Both the position numbers and the translations under genes were made by a program. This document shows, piece after piece, positions 6,874 through 7,082 of a stretch of DNA of 7,082 nucleotides (within the stretch, counting starts at the first letter, position 1; every line of letters starts with the position of its first letter). The stretch comes from Pseudopedobacter sp. (lineage in GTDB: Bacteria > Bacteroidota > Bacteroidia > Sphingobacteriales > Sphingobacteriaceae): NCBI GenBank assembly GCA_014378285.1, contig JACMNZ010000561.1:1-7082 (forward strand), read 5' to 3'. The notes under the pieces are model-generated. The model was not told where the DNA came from. It searched no databases and saw only the letters and a list, made by a program, of their open reading frames with translations.

Positions 6874-6941
6874 CTTTTATTTAAATATTAGGTAACCAAA
6901 CAAATATGGTTGTCGTAATAAGATTAATAAATTGTTAAGGG

Positions 6942-7082
6942 ATGATTTCAGCAAGCTTAGAAACTTTAAACACAAAAAAGCATTTTAATACTGACCGTAT
7001 GTTTCAATATTTAGGTCAGGATATAGAAACGGCTAAAGAAATTTTATCTATGGTTTTGATAGAGTTAGAAGTTTCATTAAAA
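6942..7082 (+). CDS. Hpt-domain-like protein, 5' part only (runs off window)
   Basis: An open frame of 47 codons starts at ATG 6942 and continues without a stop to the last base. An in-frame TAA two codons before the ATG (6936-6938) makes this the earliest possible start; AAGGG directly abuts it. The residues FNTDRMFQYLGQDIETAKEILSMVL cannot be quoted whole but break into FNTDRMFQYLGQD (15-27) and IETAKEILSMVLIELEVSL (28-46). This pattern of an aromatic-Leu-Gly-X-Asp turn followed by an amphipathic helix with Met-Val-Leu-x-Glu resembles the first helices of histidine phosphotransfer (Hpt) domains. The phosphoacceptor helix (HxxKG) would lie beyond the edge, so function is not confirmed. If correct, it is a phosphorelay intermediate encoded back to back with a two-component pair, although LytS/LytTR pairs do not normally need one. 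Confidence 0.6.
   Translation, partial: MISASLETLNTKKHFNTDRMFQYLGQDIETAKEILSMVLIELEVSLK

Larger units (their letters stand above)
6533..6941. other. Divergent intergenic region (409 nt)
   Basis: This gap separates the leftward kinase gene from the rightward Hpt-like gene and is unusually structured for its length. It holds a strong hairpin with a T-rich flank (6671-6707), a seven-codon candidate leader peptide on the - strand (6771-6794) and an AT-rich dyad (6844-6873). I looked for the Bacteroidota promoter pattern (TTG, about 19 nt, TAnnTTTG) on both strands and found only imperfect matches, so I assign no promoter. No tRNA is visible. The 138 nt between the hairpin and the kinase start hold nothing I can name. 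Confidence 0.7.

Overview
The window looks like a chromosomal segment from a Bacteroidota bacterium, most likely Sphingobacteriia (a Pedobacter-like genus). The support is low G+C by eye, A-rich start regions without Shine-Dalgarno sequences, an outer-membrane TonB-type receptor with an N-terminal carboxypeptidase-regulatory-like domain, a LytS/LytTR-type two-component pair, and an intergenic copy of the CCTGAGCGGAGTCGAAGG string that I recall as repeated in such genomes. The genus is an inference from style, not from a marker gene.

Layout: a TruA-like tRNA pseudouridine synthase is on the + strand at the left edge (19-822). A 197-nt convergent gap (823-1019) holds a repeat-like element and an AT-rich hairpin. 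Four genes on the - strand then fill 1020-6532. Read in transcription order they are a four-helix membrane histidine kinase (6532-5507), a LytTR response regulator overlapping it by 8 nt (5514-4801), a secreted protein with a glycine-rich tail (4693-3851) and a large outer-membrane beta-barrel receptor (3764-1020). A 409-nt divergent gap (6533-6941) follows. The start of a probable Hpt (histidine phosphotransfer) protein on the + strand runs off the right edge (6942-7082).

The kinase and regulator form a translationally coupled signalling pair. The exported protein and the receptor sit directly downstream in the same orientation, with gaps of 107 and 86 nt. They may be its targets or part of its transcription unit. 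Both carry a Gly/Ser/Arg-rich low-complexity segment, which hints that they act together at the cell envelope.

The most unusual signal is in the divergent gap. On the - strand a seven-codon reading frame encodes Met-Ala-Val-Val-Leu-Ile-Ala. It is followed about 63 nt later by a strong hairpin with a T-rich tail, and a competing antiterminator-like pairing can be drawn by hand. This is the layout of a branched-chain amino acid attenuator. However, the next gene downstream is the histidine kinase, not an ilv or leu gene. It is either an orphan leader/small RNA or an unexpected nutritional control of the two-component system.
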